Source: Diorhabda sublineata
Lineage: Eukaryota; Arthropoda; Insecta; Coleoptera; Chrysomelidae
Assembly: GCF_026230105.1 (NCBI RefSeq)
Contig: NC_079480.1
Coordinates: 13,806,488 to 13,870,487, forward strand
Length of the DNA stretch: 64,000 nt
Reading direction: 5' to 3'
Below, piece after piece: positions 49,101 to 57,690 of this stretch. The translations under genes were made by a program, and so were the position numbers. The first letter of the stretch is position 1. Each line of letters begins with the position of its first letter. Below the pieces are notes generated by a model, which was not told the origin of the DNA, did not search any database, and was given only the letters and a program-made list of their open reading frames with translations.

Positions 49101-52100
49101 AAGCTGTAATATAATTCGTTTCTGAGATATGCCAACGTTTGAAGCATTGAACGCATCGTGTAGTACCGGCTTTAACCAATTATATATTTGCACGTTTGCG
49201 AACGTCCCTGGTTGGTTCAACACATTTTAAAAAGAATTTTTGTGAGTTTTTTCTACTAATTTCTTAAACTAATTGAAGCTGTAATATAATTCGTTTCTGA
49301 GATATGCCAACGTTTGAAGCATTGAACGCATCGTGTAGTACCGGCTTTAACCAATTATATATTTGCACGTTTGCGAACGTCCCTGGTTGGTTCAACACCT
49401 TTTAAAAAGAATTTTTGTGAGTTTTTTCTACTAATTTCTTAAACTAACTGAAGCTGTAATATGATCCGTTTCTGAGATATGACTGGCGGTTTTTCTTAGT
49501 TACTCACCCGGTACATTTATAGCATCAGATAAACACATAAAGAATTACCCAAGCAATTACCGTGAAATCGTAATCAATTTCTATCTAATGTATCTCCAGA
49601 AACGACAAATTTTGATTCAAAATATCAACAAAAATAATATGTTATAGAAAAGACTTTGGTTAAGCCGGTACTACACGATGCGCTCAACGTTTGCACCAAC
49701 ATTCGCCTTCCAACTTACGACTGACAATTGGAAAGAAGCCTGGATGCACTGCTACAACAATGCGTGGCAAAAAACAGCATAAACCAGACATAAATTATCT
49801 TAAAATAAACTGGATGATACTGGTAACCCTGTTTTTTGATACAAAACACTAGCGAGAGGACCAGAAGTGTGTGTTGGATCAAACTTCATTCGAAATTTTT
49901 TACGAACATATGTTAATTCATCCTAGATTTTTACAGTACAAGAACGTACGAGTTTTTCTAACAAGTACAAAGCTGTGATAATATTTTTGGAAAGTATTCG
50001 AATAAACGTCTCACCTGTGTAAGGTAAATGAGCGTATTGATGCAAGGTAGGCGGGATATGGTATTGTACAAATTGCATCACTGGATACCCCTGCATCTTT
50101 TAACACTTTATAAAACAACTCACAAACAATTTTTATTAGACTAAACCCAAGTTGCACTTCATTATTGTCGTTTCCATTGTTTCCACTATCAATATCATTT
50201 CTAATAACAACAAAATAAGATTTAGACATCAGCTTTTTACAGAAGCTGCAAGTCTTATATGAATTTTGATTTTGGAGGGACATCGATTACGCTTTCAGAG
50301 CCGGACTACCGAAAGAATTGAAATTTAGACTTTCCAGGCGTTTTGAATTTTATTTCAGTAATTTCTTGTAGCCTCACAGGAGCTTTTCATATAATTCTGA
50401 TCATAATAGATCGATGGTTATAATAACTTCGTTTTTACAAAAATAAAGATCAATTATAACACGGTAAATTGCGTTTTTCTGGGTTGTTTTTTCATGATTT
50501 ACCGGAATATAAATAAAGTTCAGTATAATAATTTATTATTTATATAAACATTCACGACTAAATGTTCACTAAACGTCACTAGCCTCTAAAGGTATCAGTT
50601 TCCGAAAGTTACATCGAAGACAACATAAATAACAAGAATAAAACATTGTGAAAAGAGACTATATTGGAAATACAATTAATTTAATCAGCATTTTTCTACA
50701 TCTAAGACAATTTGTCAAAATTGTTTTTATGGCTGTCATAATTGTCGTAATACGTAAGTACTTATTTTATAATGTGACCCATTGGGAGCTTGACGAGTCC
50801 CATGATCAAATGCCACTATCACCAAAGACTAATCTAGACAGAGACAAAGTCGAATCGCTGACACAACTTTTAATTTCAGTCCAAAGACTTTGCAACTCCA
50901 ATTAAACGAATTTTCGATACTCAAAACAATAAAAATGAAATTAATTAGTGATCTCGCTGATATCTGTTTTTTTTTCGTAAAATAAGATGTCATCAAAGTA
51001 CCATAATGACGTACAAGATATATTTTCACATGAAATAAGGGGCTTTAAGTACTGTTTCGTTTCCTCAGGCATGTTCTGAATTATGTTTACAATTATTACA
51101 GAAGGTATTTTTATAAAAAATACACAAAATTTCATCAGTAACTTGATTTTAAGTACGTCAAAATGCTAAATATTTGTTGCTTAACCAATTAAAGCGGTGA
51201 GGTTAAGCGCAGTGACTTGGTCGACCGTTCATCAATCCTTAATAAATCTTCTTATCGCTAAAAATGTCAAAGACTGCAAACATTGACTTGAGAATAATTA
51301 AAATTTGTTTATTTCTGTATTTTATCGAAAAAGAGGAATTAGAAGGTATGTTTTTATTGATTAAAACAAAAAAATTATTTTTTCAGAACATATCAATATT
51401 ATTTTAATTGATCGACAGCAAATTATACCCTGCCAGATGTTCGTTGGCAGAGCATATTTTTTATGAATGTTATTCTATGGATCATGAATCTGTCGAAGTT
51501 TTAACAACATATATTGCTCAAAATGATTATTGTATTAATAAAAACACTGATTCATATAATCTTAGTGTAATTTATGCATATCTTTTGATTTTGAAAAAAC
51601 AGTTTCTATAAATATTCATTTGTAACGACAAAATCTATCAAAATTCAGTATATTTCGTAGCCAATCCAAACTTGAATAACTTTCATTTGGATGGTCTCCG
51701 ATTTTAAAGAAAAAACAATTGAATAGCAACCAAAATCAATAAACTTCATATTTAAGCCTTATTGTAATTTTAAATGTTTCTATTTGAACGTAATGATTTT
51801 AAAACTTTAAGAAAAATGTATTTGAATGTACATATGTGAAAAAAAAACGGCAAAGGTTCGGTGATAATTTGGGAATGTTTTAGAGAAAAAGCGATTGGTG
51901 AAAATTGAAGGGATTTCGAAAATAGGAGGCTATCTTCGAAAGCTAAGTTTTAGCCACCGCCTCATCGCAAGAAAATTCATCTGCCAGCATGACAAAGATC
52001 CTAAACATTCCTCAAAGAGTATCTGAAAGAATTTGAAACGAGGAATGTAATAATTTGGCCTTCACAGTCACCCGATCTCAACCCGATTAAATTGAGGGAT

Positions 52101-53201
52101 AGACCGGACAGGAAAGCTACAAAGTAGCGTCCTACTTCCACTTTACACCTTTGGAATCGTCTAAAAAATGAATGGAACCAAATAGACGACGATTATTTGA
52201 CGAAATTATTACAGGGAATACCAAAATTTTTCGCCTAAATAATAAAAGTTGATTGTATCGATATATGACATGTGTGATGTATCACGCAAACTAAAAAGTA
52301 GGCAAAAAATTTTGACCGGTAGTGTATATATTCCATCTTTATCCATAACGGGTAGTTTTTACCACCTAAAAAACATAAAGCACACATAAACTTTCATCCA
52401 CGAACTAAAAAAGCCTCTAAATTTTAATAAAAATGATTTTAATGGAACTTAATCCGGTCCTGTCGTAGAAAGCGTTGCTATAGTTACGTTACTACGTCTT
52501 TTCTGTCTAATAGTCAATATCTCCTTCCATTTCGCTCCATGTTTGTCCCCTACCATCCCTTAACTACGCACCACCGCATAATTTAATTTACATTACAAAT
52601 TAAGAGGGTTGAATATTATTTTTTATAATAGAATGACACCATAACAAAATTTCGATTTTTTATCATCACTTTCTTTTGGATAAACAAAAAATATTCACAA
52701 GGAAATAAATCAGGATGTAATGAATCAAAAATACTTACATATTCTTGGTCTATACCTCGACCCGAGACTTCCATCATACCTTGGTCTGGGGGGTGGTCGT
52801 GGCGGCAGGGCGGGCGGTAATGGCGAAACTTCTATCCTATCGTCAGCGTCAGTCTTCCTCCCCTGATCCGTTTGTTCAAACTCTGCGATATCTTCACAGT
52901 CTTCTTGTTTATGGCAATTACAATTACCCCCTTTCATTTTGGAGGAATGTGTTATCTTTGGCGAATGGCTATGTGCTACAGTATGGATGTGATTAGATCC
53001 ATGGCTATTATTTACGATTTGTTGGAGGTTCCCCGAACGTGAGTTAGTAGATGGTTCCGTTAACGGTTTTTCCGTACAGGTACACGTATGGATGTGAGTG
53101 AGAAGAACGCGGTCGCTGGTTTCGCTCGATTGGTAGTTGATTTCCCCTTTTTGGGGATCGGGAGACGGAGTCGACATCTTTTGGTAAAGATGTCTACACA
53201 A
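31961..53201 (-). CDS. Gene 2: four-transmembrane protein, ENTREP/FAM189-like
   Basis: Nine coding exons join into 997 codons with stop, and the total length is divisible by three. Counting from the ATG at 53177, residues 1-147 are a cytoplasmic proline-rich start (LPPALPPRPPPRPRY). TM1 is about 156-177 and TM2 about 198-217, followed by the short loop AKRKNRY. TM3 is about 225-250, followed by a cysteine-rich loop (CVYTQKTKTCTC...DCEV); TM4 is about 305-330. The remaining ~650 residues are a disordered tail with one PPxY motif (GPPPPYSN). From family knowledge, ENTREP/FAM189 proteins are CD20-like tetraspans with PPxY motifs that recruit ITCH-type ubiquitin ligases in endosomes. The topology, loop cysteines and PPxY fit, but the family call is by eye. 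The tail is much longer than in vertebrate members. Confidence 0.72.
33370..35740. repeat. Purine-skewed tandem repeats in intron 8 of gene 2
   Basis: About seven diverged units of roughly 260-370 bp. Landmarks are (c)aacacttg(t/c)(t/c)tg near 33640, 33896, 34229, 34536, 34909, 35157 and 35453, each followed by a gaaagaggctggaaa-like block. The plus strand is strongly A/G-rich, so the minus strand reads as long F/L/S-rich open frames that are composition artefacts. Confidence 0.8.
35757..35987 (-). CDS. Gene 2 exon 8: PPxY-containing exon
   Basis: 231 bp with donor GTAAGT. It encodes DGPMTYQEGASSADSQYGFS and on to GGVYVWGPPPPYSNPNSPAR. The PPPPY core is a WW-domain ligand, the feature linking the gene to the ENTREP/FAM189 family. 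It is cytoplasmic. Confidence 0.9.
35990..36590. other. Intron 7 of gene 2, no recognised feature
   Basis: AT-rich intron. I see no repeat array or transposon motif. Confidence 0.4.
36591..36752 (-). CDS. Gene 2 exon 7
   Basis: 162 bp with acceptor TTGTAG and donor GTAACT. It encodes FWTPGRVGNFYSPNPEDGTT and on to RPLSGWSWRRLPWSRSN. It is part of the cytoplasmic tail. It is not long enough to stand out alone but fits phase 2 on both sides. Confidence 0.83.
37040..37830. repeat. Tandem repeats, ~90-105-bp unit, in intron 6 of gene 2
   Basis: The block agaagctc(c/t)atagtgggaatgaatgtcct followed by aactgaagaaatgcagctgcagcc and ccaagttttgtatcag recurs near 37190, 37290, 37380, 37460, 37555 and 37640. 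It is non-coding. Confidence 0.85.
38253..38465 (-). CDS. Gene 2 exon 6: after TM4
   Basis: 213 bp with acceptor ATACAG and donor GTACGT. It encodes HEKKKMYWEQLELRCRSFYQ, then VRGPPVPPSTYCSCCDECRY. The basic stretch right after TM4 fits a cytoplasmic stop-transfer. The CSCCDEC cluster is a likely palmitoylation or metal-binding site (inference). Confidence 0.9.
38466..39522. other. Intron 5 of gene 2, first part
   Basis: AT-rich intron. At 39195-39365 lies a copy of a dispersed repeat also seen near 58.4 kb. Confidence 0.45.
39195..39365. repeat. Dispersed repeat (cactcacaattacactgactgacgcgcgttt) in two partial tandem copies
   Basis: Two adjacent copies of ctacac..aactcacaatt(a/g)cactg(a/t)ctgacg(c/t)gcgtttc, ending in atcgtcttcag. 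A third copy lies at about 58380-58470. They are probably ends of an interspersed element. Confidence 0.7.
39523..39592. repeat. (AT)35 microsatellite
   Basis: Seventy bases of uninterrupted AT dinucleotide. It creates artificial I/Y open frames on both strands. Confidence 0.99.
39862..40006 (-). CDS. Gene 2 exon 5: TM4
   Basis: 145 bp with donor GTAAGA. It encodes MRYVFDSTPDCEVIHGALYA, then LSVTGILICIFSCMLVYQLL. The D-C-E-V-I-H-G-A-L-Y segment precedes TM4 as in FAM189-type proteins (C-[DE]-x-x-x-G-x-L). Confidence 0.9.
40095..40165. repeat. (CT)n(TA)n microsatellite
   Basis: A run of tctctctc followed by tatatata, then further tctctttct-type sequence up to about 40225. Confidence 0.95.
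40230..41620. repeat. T-rich tandem repeats, ~170-230-bp unit, in intron 4 of gene 2
   Basis: Six units, each a tttttgtttt-rich tract followed by aatagga(a/t)a(a/g)cg(a/g)gtaattggtaacgacggtaaactctgg and agcagactgactcatg(t)..taacgcac. They are near 40410, 40600, 40813, 40985, 41220 and 41437. The F/L-rich plus-strand open frames here are artefacts. Confidence 0.85.
41826..42006 (-). CDS. Gene 2 exon 4: TM3 and cysteine-rich loop
   Basis: 181 bp, phase 0 start, donor GTAAGG. It encodes IKICGVSCLVCALTCVLVTI, then ECVYTQKTKTCTCYSVLLEA. The open frame continues upstream through the AG into intron sequence, which is not part of the gene. Confidence 0.9.
42200..42990 (-). pseudogene. Mariner-like transposase remnant in intron 3 of gene 2
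   Basis: The minus strand of 42240-42430 resembles the catalytic end of a mariner transposase: a D-N-A-R-like piece near 42420, a P-P-Y-T-P-D-L-S-P-type piece near 42340, then GRVRFENKEEGRC near 42280. Frames are broken. A possible outer end is gggtgattcaaatataaccc (complement) near 42980-43010. Confidence 0.6.
43159..43221 (-). CDS. Gene 2 exon 3: TM2 mini-exon
   Basis: 63 bp, phase 0 on both sides, acceptor TTTTTCAG, donor GTAAGA. It encodes LILTGICVMSLAKRKNRYSF plus one leucine: the hydrophobic TM2 and the short basic K-R-K-N-R loop. The cassette length is a multiple of three, so it could in principle be skipped. It fits the family topology (glycine before the K-R-K loop). Confidence 0.82.
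43742..44810. repeat. 1.07-kb palindromic foldback element
   Basis: Two inverted arms (about 43742-44216 and 44249-44810) meet at a short centre near 44230. Examples: taaaatctacggttcaaaag at 43863 and its complement near 44590; ttggttcccccaattga near 44321 against 44136. Each arm also holds a tandem duplicate of the segment aacgccatctgcgagcaacctgagag..cgatgaaat. The right arm has about 90 bp more than the left (near 44650-44760). There is no open frame of note. Confidence 0.9.
45071..45240 (-). CDS. Gene 2 exon 2: TM1
   Basis: 170 bp with donor GTAAGA. It encodes SHSGGGLRKYVICCCISGSV, then a hydrophobic TILIGVLFLAVYFLL and the loop LVYFETVPTFVPATM. Phases 1 and 0 match exons 1 and 3. Confidence 0.9.
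45241..47300. other. Intron 1 of gene 2, left part, mostly unassigned
   Basis: AT-rich. Around 46380-46760 the plus strand has a weak trace of a Tc1/mariner-type catalytic end (WPPRSPDLT near 46615). Elsewhere I see no gene. The 65-81-residue frames near 47087-47437 overlap the left edge of the 174-bp satellite and are not credible genes. Confidence 0.4.
46540..46760 (+). pseudogene. Possible transposase C-terminal fragment
   Basis: WPPRSPDLT near 46615, followed by frame-broken D-F-Y-like and E-N-L-V-Y-T-like pieces, resembles the end of Tc1/mariner transposases (WPARSPDLTPxDxFLWG). It is short and degraded. Confidence 0.4.
47330..49485. repeat. 174-bp satellite array, 12 copies
   Basis: The landmark gcattgaacgcatcgtgtag occurs at 47402, 47576, 47750, 47924, 48099, 48273, 48447, 48621, 48796, 48970, 49144 and 49319: twelve copies spaced exactly 174 or 175 bp. 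Units are almost identical, differing in a few diagnostic sites (ggctttaacc/ggctttaccc; gcgaacgcccc/gctaacgtccc; gggag/tgtgag). The diagnostic variants recur in blocks. Outside the array, near 49660-49695, an inverted piece (ttaagccggtactacacgat) matches part of the unit. It lies in intron 1 of gene 2. Confidence 0.97.
49486..50014. other. Right flank of the satellite with an inverted copy of its core
   Basis: Contains ggttaagccggtactacacg at about 49662, inverted relative to the array, then unique AT-rich sequence. It may be the other end of a transposon that carries the satellite inside. Confidence 0.5.
50015..50283 (-). pseudogene. ZAD-like zinc-finger-associated domain fragment
   Basis: A 90-residue frame starting at an ATG (50281-50283). 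It reads NSYKTCSFCKKLMSKSYF, then GFSLIKIVCELFYKVLKDAG, then DAICTIPYPAYLASIRSF. Length, the first C-x2-C pair, the middle amphipathic helix and the final IC...L..I.SF resemble the ZAD dimerisation domain of insect C2H2 transcription factors. The second pair is damaged: C-T-I-P stands where C-x2-C is expected. A donor (GTGAGA, 50009-50014) follows, but no C2H2 exons are seen nearby and the phase does not fit gene 2. It is probably a stray duplicated exon. Confidence 0.4.
50284..51835. other. Intron 1 of gene 2, right part, no recognised feature
   Basis: AT-rich. Open frames of 60-90 codons here (for example 50648-50905) show no domain, codon bias or splice context I can support. Confidence 0.35.
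51840..52326 (+). pseudogene. Tc1-like transposase remnant
   Basis: Plus-strand pieces in order: GSVIIWECF near 51860 (the G-S-V-M-V-W-G region), a Q-H-D-K-D-P-K-H-S-S piece near 51985, and WPSQSPDLNPIKL near 52060. The last contains the D-L-N-P motif near the third catalytic residue. It ends with ttttgaccggtagtgta (52310-52326), typical of a Tc1 terminal repeat followed by TA. Frameshifts make it inactive. The left end is not seen. Confidence 0.75.
52739..53201 (-). CDS. Gene 2 exon 1 (first coding exon seen)
   Basis: 463 bp with donor GTAAGT and acceptor TTTTTCCAG at its upstream edge. The first in-frame ATG is at 53175-53177 (MSTPSPDPQKGE). The eight codons before it are open, so coding could begin in an unseen upstream exon. 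It encodes a cytoplasmic segment with His/Cys clusters (VLLTHIHTCTC) and LPPALPPRPPPRPRY, a likely SH3 or WW ligand. An exact phase match to exon 2 gives ...RPRIS-SHSGGGL. Confidence 0.82.
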
Positions 53202-53394
53202 CTGGAAAAAGAAACAAGTCTGATTGACCTAGAAGTTCGTATATGTATGTCTTCTATGGTTTCAACGTTTAACAAGCTCTTTGCTTTTAGATGCAAAAAA
53301 TTGTCGAACTGCATTTTCAACATCTTTGGATTCAAATTTTTCCTGTGTAAGAATTTCCCCGTGGATCTGACGGTGTAAGGTGTGGACAAGCTGC

Positions 53395-53620
53395 TGGACT
53401 GACGATGGTTAGATCACCATCACATCATTACGAACTAAACCCGATTGAACTGGTATGGGCATAGATAAAAGGAGAAATTTCAAGAAAAAATAATTCGTTT
53501 TAAGATGAATTATGGGAAATTTGGGAAAAAACAGTTAATCATACGATTAAAGAAGAAGAGAATATGTGGAAGTTGAATAATATTTAACGATCGTGCTCCT
53601 TATTGTGAATATTGGTTGCA
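53395..53620 (+). pseudogene. Tc1/mariner superfamily transposase C-terminal remnant
   Basis: The plus strand reads SHHYELNPIELVWA near 53420, then IKGEISRKNNSF and later HTIKEEENMWKL. This is the conserved Y-x-x-x-L-N-P-I-E-L-x-W end of a DDE_3-type transposase common in insects. A stop follows the tryptophan. It is isolated from the N-terminal part. Confidence 0.6.
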
Positions 53621-54574
53621 ACAATTGAGTTTGGATTTGTAAGAAGTTAGTCTACTTATACTGGTGAGTTTCATATTAAAATTATTATTTACGAACGTAA
53701 GGCTGTTTAGAAATCAAGGTTTAAACCATAATATAACCAGTATAATACAATTTTAAAAACCAATTTCCAATTAGAAGAGACCTAAAATCAAGACAATTTA
53801 ACAACAGAAACTAAAGAAACATGTTCATTGAGAATGATGACTTTTTGGCAACCTTAGAGTGAAATACATGTTGGTACGGATATCAGTCGACAATTCTGAC
53901 ATGAAGATTTACATATCCAATAGCCAAAGGGTTATTTTCAATATGTTTGAGTGCCTAAGACGAAAAAATTGAGTTTGTACAGATTTGTCTTAAAAAAAGC
54001 TAATAGTAATCGTTTTCGAAGGTAGTATAGTTGATCAATTATCAATTGCAGAAGAAAATTATGCGAGGAACAATCAATATTTCGATAAACATCTAAGAAA
54101 CCGTCAGTTTTTGCTTGGAAAATTTCGTTTTCCAGAAAAAACGGGTACAAAAAGGGTTCAGTTCACGTCCGGTACCCTGTTTAAACCAAACGCCCTTACA
54201 AGTAGATACAATTTACTCGTCTTTTCACGTTTTATACTTTAATATTCAGTTGTAACAGGTTAACGAGGTATATTAATGATTTTTCTAAGTAGGGCTACAA
54301 TTAAGTGCATCTGTCTAAATAACGGCGTTTCGAACCAGTTTTTATAATCTGCAATTGATATTGTAAAAACTATACCAACTCTTTCTGATATATTAGAGAG
54401 TTTTCTATGCATCTGAATTAAAAAAGGAGAAAAATTAAATAGAAGCAACGATTCTTGACGATATAAAATCAAAATTAACAGTTTTATTTTTGATGTAATC
54501 TAAAATTAACCATTTATATCTTTAACTTATAAGGATTTGATAAAGTATTGCTATTAATATATAAAAGTTAATAG
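53621..54574. other. Intergenic, no recognised feature
   Basis: AT-rich stretch right of gene 2. It may include its 5' untranslated region or promoter, which I cannot locate. Confidence 0.35.
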
Positions 54575-54646
54575 TGCCTCCTGTGAGGATTGAACTCACG
54601 ACCCCTGGTTTACGAGACCAGTGCTCTACCACTGAGCTAAAGAGGC
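54575..54646 (-). tRNA. tRNA-Thr (anticodon CGT)
   Basis: The 72-nt minus-strand sequence folds into a full cloverleaf: 7-bp acceptor stem (GCCTCTT with AGGAGGC, one G-T pair), A-box TAGCTCAGTGGTAGAGC, anticodon arm CTGGT-CTCGTAA-ACCAG, and B-box-type GAGTTCAATCC T arm, with discriminator A. The anticodon at positions 34-36 is CGT, reading ACG threonine. There is no intron and no encoded CCA. A short T run follows about ten bases downstream, suitable for RNA polymerase III termination. Confidence 0.95.
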
Positions 54647-55367
54647 AACCATCAATACTTCTTTAAAAATATTATTCACTCTACGAGGTTTAGAGCCAGT
54701 TTCAATTAATAACAAACAAATTGTAAATTTTTTCCTCGTTGATATGTGATTCGTAATTCTTATAGAAAAAAATAAATAATGTGAAAAACAATTGAGTCCT
54801 GACACAGTTCTATTATAAGCACTAGAAAGGGATTTTTTTTATAGAAAACACCTCCGCGTATTTTACACCATGGTTCGATTTCCTCGAAAAGATTTTGATA
54901 TTGGTCAATTAAAAATTAACAGTTGCTTTGTGATTGGTAGATTCGCTCCACATCACTGTCTATTAAACCAACCAGTCAACAAGGATGCGCCAACTCGGGA
55001 CCGGGATATTTCAGGTAAACGAAAAGGTAGTCCGAGTACATAATACAACTTGTGAGTATTACCTAAAATTTCGTACCTAATCCACCTTGTGAAGCTAGAA
55101 AATCCAAAAATTAAAATTTCGATAAACTCTAAATTGCATTTTAACATTAAGTAGGAACTAAATAATGCACACATGCAATAGGGCAATCCAAAGCCATGAC
55201 CTAGCTGTAACTAGCGCCCTCTATGAGTGCCAGATATAAAAAAACTTTCATCGGATAGATCAGCTTTCAAAACTTATTCTTATAAAATGTCATTACAACG
55301 TTGCCAGTAGTTTCGGCAAAATTGTAGAAAATGTGTATAATTTTTTTCCAGTTTTTCAGCTATTATA

Positions 55368-56664
55368 CAGGGTGCGGCAGCATAACTTCCTTTTTTCAAA
55401 AGTTAATAAAACTTATTGTATGAATCAGAAAATTTTTATTCGTTTTTTATAATACAGGCACATACATAAAGTTTTGTTTTACTGAGTTTTGAAGATCAAA
55501 TCAGTTAGGTGACGTCCCCCATTCTCCATACACTGAGTAAACCGATTTCTGGCGTTTGTCATGACTCTTGCCAGCATAGCAGGCGTTATGTTGGCAATTT
55601 CTTCCTGGATGTTCGTCTTCAAATCTTGTAGGGTCCTTGGACGGTTCACATACACACGGGATTTCAAAAAACCCCATAGGAAATAATCACAAGGGGTCAA
55701 ATCGGGAGAGCGGGCTGGCCACTCCAAATCGCCCCTAATTGAGATAAGGCGCTCTGGGAAGTGTTCCCTCAAAACAGCCATCGATGTTCTTGAAGTGTGT
55801 GCCGTTGCTCCGTCTTGTTGGAACCAAGTGTCCCCTAAGTCCAACTCATCTAGCCGTGGGAAAAAAAATTCCTGTAACATGTTTACATACCGGTGCGAAT
55901 TCACTGTCACTGTGACTTCATTTTCCTCAAAGAACCAGGGACCAATAATTTAGGTGACTTTAGGTGAATGCAAAGGGCGTTGATGCAATTGTCGAGGATT
56001 GGTATCAGCCCAGTAGCGCATGTTTTGTTTGTTTACGGATCCACACAAATGAAAATGGGCTTCATCACTAAAAAAAACAATAGCGTCCTCAGGAACGACT
56101 TCCAGAAAAACCTCACACGCGTTCCTCCGAGAATTGAAGTCACGTTCAGAAAGTTCCTGCACAATTGCCATCTTGTATGGATAAAAATGAAGATCATCAT
56201 GAAGTATTCTCCTCACAGAACGATCGGAAAGTCCAAGGGCAGACGCATGTTTGCGCGCAGAACGCCGTGGTGATCGCAACACTGAAGTTCTAACTAACTC
56301 AATGTTCTCCGGTGATCTAATGGGCCGAGGGACTCCAGTTCTTCGTCTTGTCACACTTGCAGTTTGTCTGAACGTAGTGACCCACGTAACAATTGATTTC
56401 CGGTCCGGGACAGGGGCCAAGGGGGCTAAATTAAAGCGATTCCGAAAGGCGCGCTGGGTTGCGATCACAGAACATCCGCTCGAAAAGTAAACCTCAACGG
56501 CAAACGCACGCTCCTCACTGTTCCAACGCATGATGGCGACTGAACTGTGCCGGGACAAAACTTTATAGTCCCCCCTCTCGAACGAGACCACTAGCACTCC
56601 GTTACGACATCTACCGACTAAATGGCGAACTTTTTAAAAAAGGAAGTTATGCTGCCGCACCCTG
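55368..56664 (-). mobile_element. DD41D (rosa-like) mariner transposon, nearly intact
   Basis: 1297 bp. Terminal inverted repeats of about 28 bp begin cagggtgcggcagcataact at 55368 and end with its complement at 56664. Both are flanked by TA (55366-55367, 56665-56666), the Tc1/mariner target duplication. One transposase fills the inside on the minus strand. The perfect ends and readable gene show a recent insertion. It lies in the intergenic region between genes 2 and 3. Confidence 0.93.
55479..56531 (-). pseudogene. DD41D-type transposase, interrupted once
   Basis: The reading frame starts at MRWNSEERAFAV (56529-56531), the usual helix-turn-helix start. A second DNA-binding helix region (ARKHASALGLSDRSVRRIL) follows. 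The catalytic triad is D in FFSDEAHFHL, D in WFQQDGATAHTS, and D in SPDLTPCDYFLWG. I count 41 residues between the last two aspartates. A stop at 55950-55952 sits where the conserved W-C-A segment is expected, and the same frame resumes at once with IIGPWFFEENEV. A small in-frame deletion that created the stop is the simplest reading. Otherwise the frame is open to 55479. Confidence 0.9.
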
Positions 56665-56666
56665 TA

Positions 56667-57520
56667 GATGGAACACTAATACAATAAAATTTATCGTGTA
56701 GACGGCGTTATACGATGGGTGTAAAGCGATGTTCACACGATGCTATTCATAAAAATTATATTGTAATAATGAGGGGAGGAAAAATGTATTTTCCGTATTA
56801 AAAAAAATGTCAATAGTATCCCGAATGGGCAGTGATTGTAAGCACCATGCAGTAAGAAAATACAAATGCTCCCTTTATTTATAGTAGATTCAAAGAAAGT
56901 TTTACCTGCTTTTAAATATTTTAGACAAAAATCTATTCAAAAAAATATATAAACGTGAATAATAGGTTTAAATATCTTTTCAATATATATATGAACACAA
57001 ATAAAAGAAATTCCTGCGTGGTTAGGGAAAATAATACACTTGTCGGTGTGAATAGACAGGTAGCAGCTTTTAACTGCCCCATTTTACAGGTAAAATTACC
57101 AATATCGACCGGTAAAATTGCTGATAGAGGGTGGATTCACGTTTTAAACGAACAATATGGTATAATAAATTGACGCCTATTTTTATATACGTCAAACTGA
57201 TGTTTTCAAATTGTTTACATCAAACAACCTCAAGAAAGTATGTCAAAATGGCCTTAATCTGTTAGAAAAAAAATTGCAAGCCATAAATGGGGCACTGATT
57301 CTATGTGTCTAATATATATATCATAAAACCAAAAATCGACAATGGTTCTAGTGCACACTGCACTAAAATCATTACTGGCGCACTTCCAACAACACCTATT
57401 GAAAGCCTTCACTGTCACACTGAAGAATCAACTTAGTATGAACTATGCAACATCATTTTTGTTAAATAAAAATAATCCTGTTAATCAATAACAATATGAA
57501 AGATTTCTCTTCAATTAACT
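56667..57520. other. Intergenic, no recognised feature
   Basis: AT-rich. The 72-residue frame at 56955-57173 has no domain I recognise. Confidence 0.35.
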
Positions 57521-57528
57521 AAGCTTGA

Positions 57529-57690
57529 ATGAACACTGGAGAACTCTATGTCATATTAGAGGCACTAATCATCGCTAGAAGAAATCTATATAATAAAATA
57601 ATAATATCAGACTCTATGAGCTCCATCCACACCATTCAACAACTTCTTCCAGAACATCCCCTACATTTTATCCACCAATTCAAGGTGAAC
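57529..57690 (+). pseudogene. RNase H fragment of a non-LTR retrotransposon
   Basis: The plus strand reads GELYVILEALIIARRN, then IIISDSMSSIHTIQQL. This matches the E...A and S-D-S motifs of the RNase H domain at the end of jockey/I-type LINE proteins. It is joined directly to an inverted mariner fragment on the right. Confidence 0.6.

Noticed and set aside
52745..53389. Open frames at 52745-52996, 53088-53378 (plus) and 53060-53389 (minus)
   Set aside because: Shadows of, or overlapping in another frame with, exon 1 of gene 2; no domain and no splice support.
55968..56490. Plus-strand open frames inside the DD41D element
   Set aside because: Antisense shadows of the transposase, which carries the catalytic motifs.
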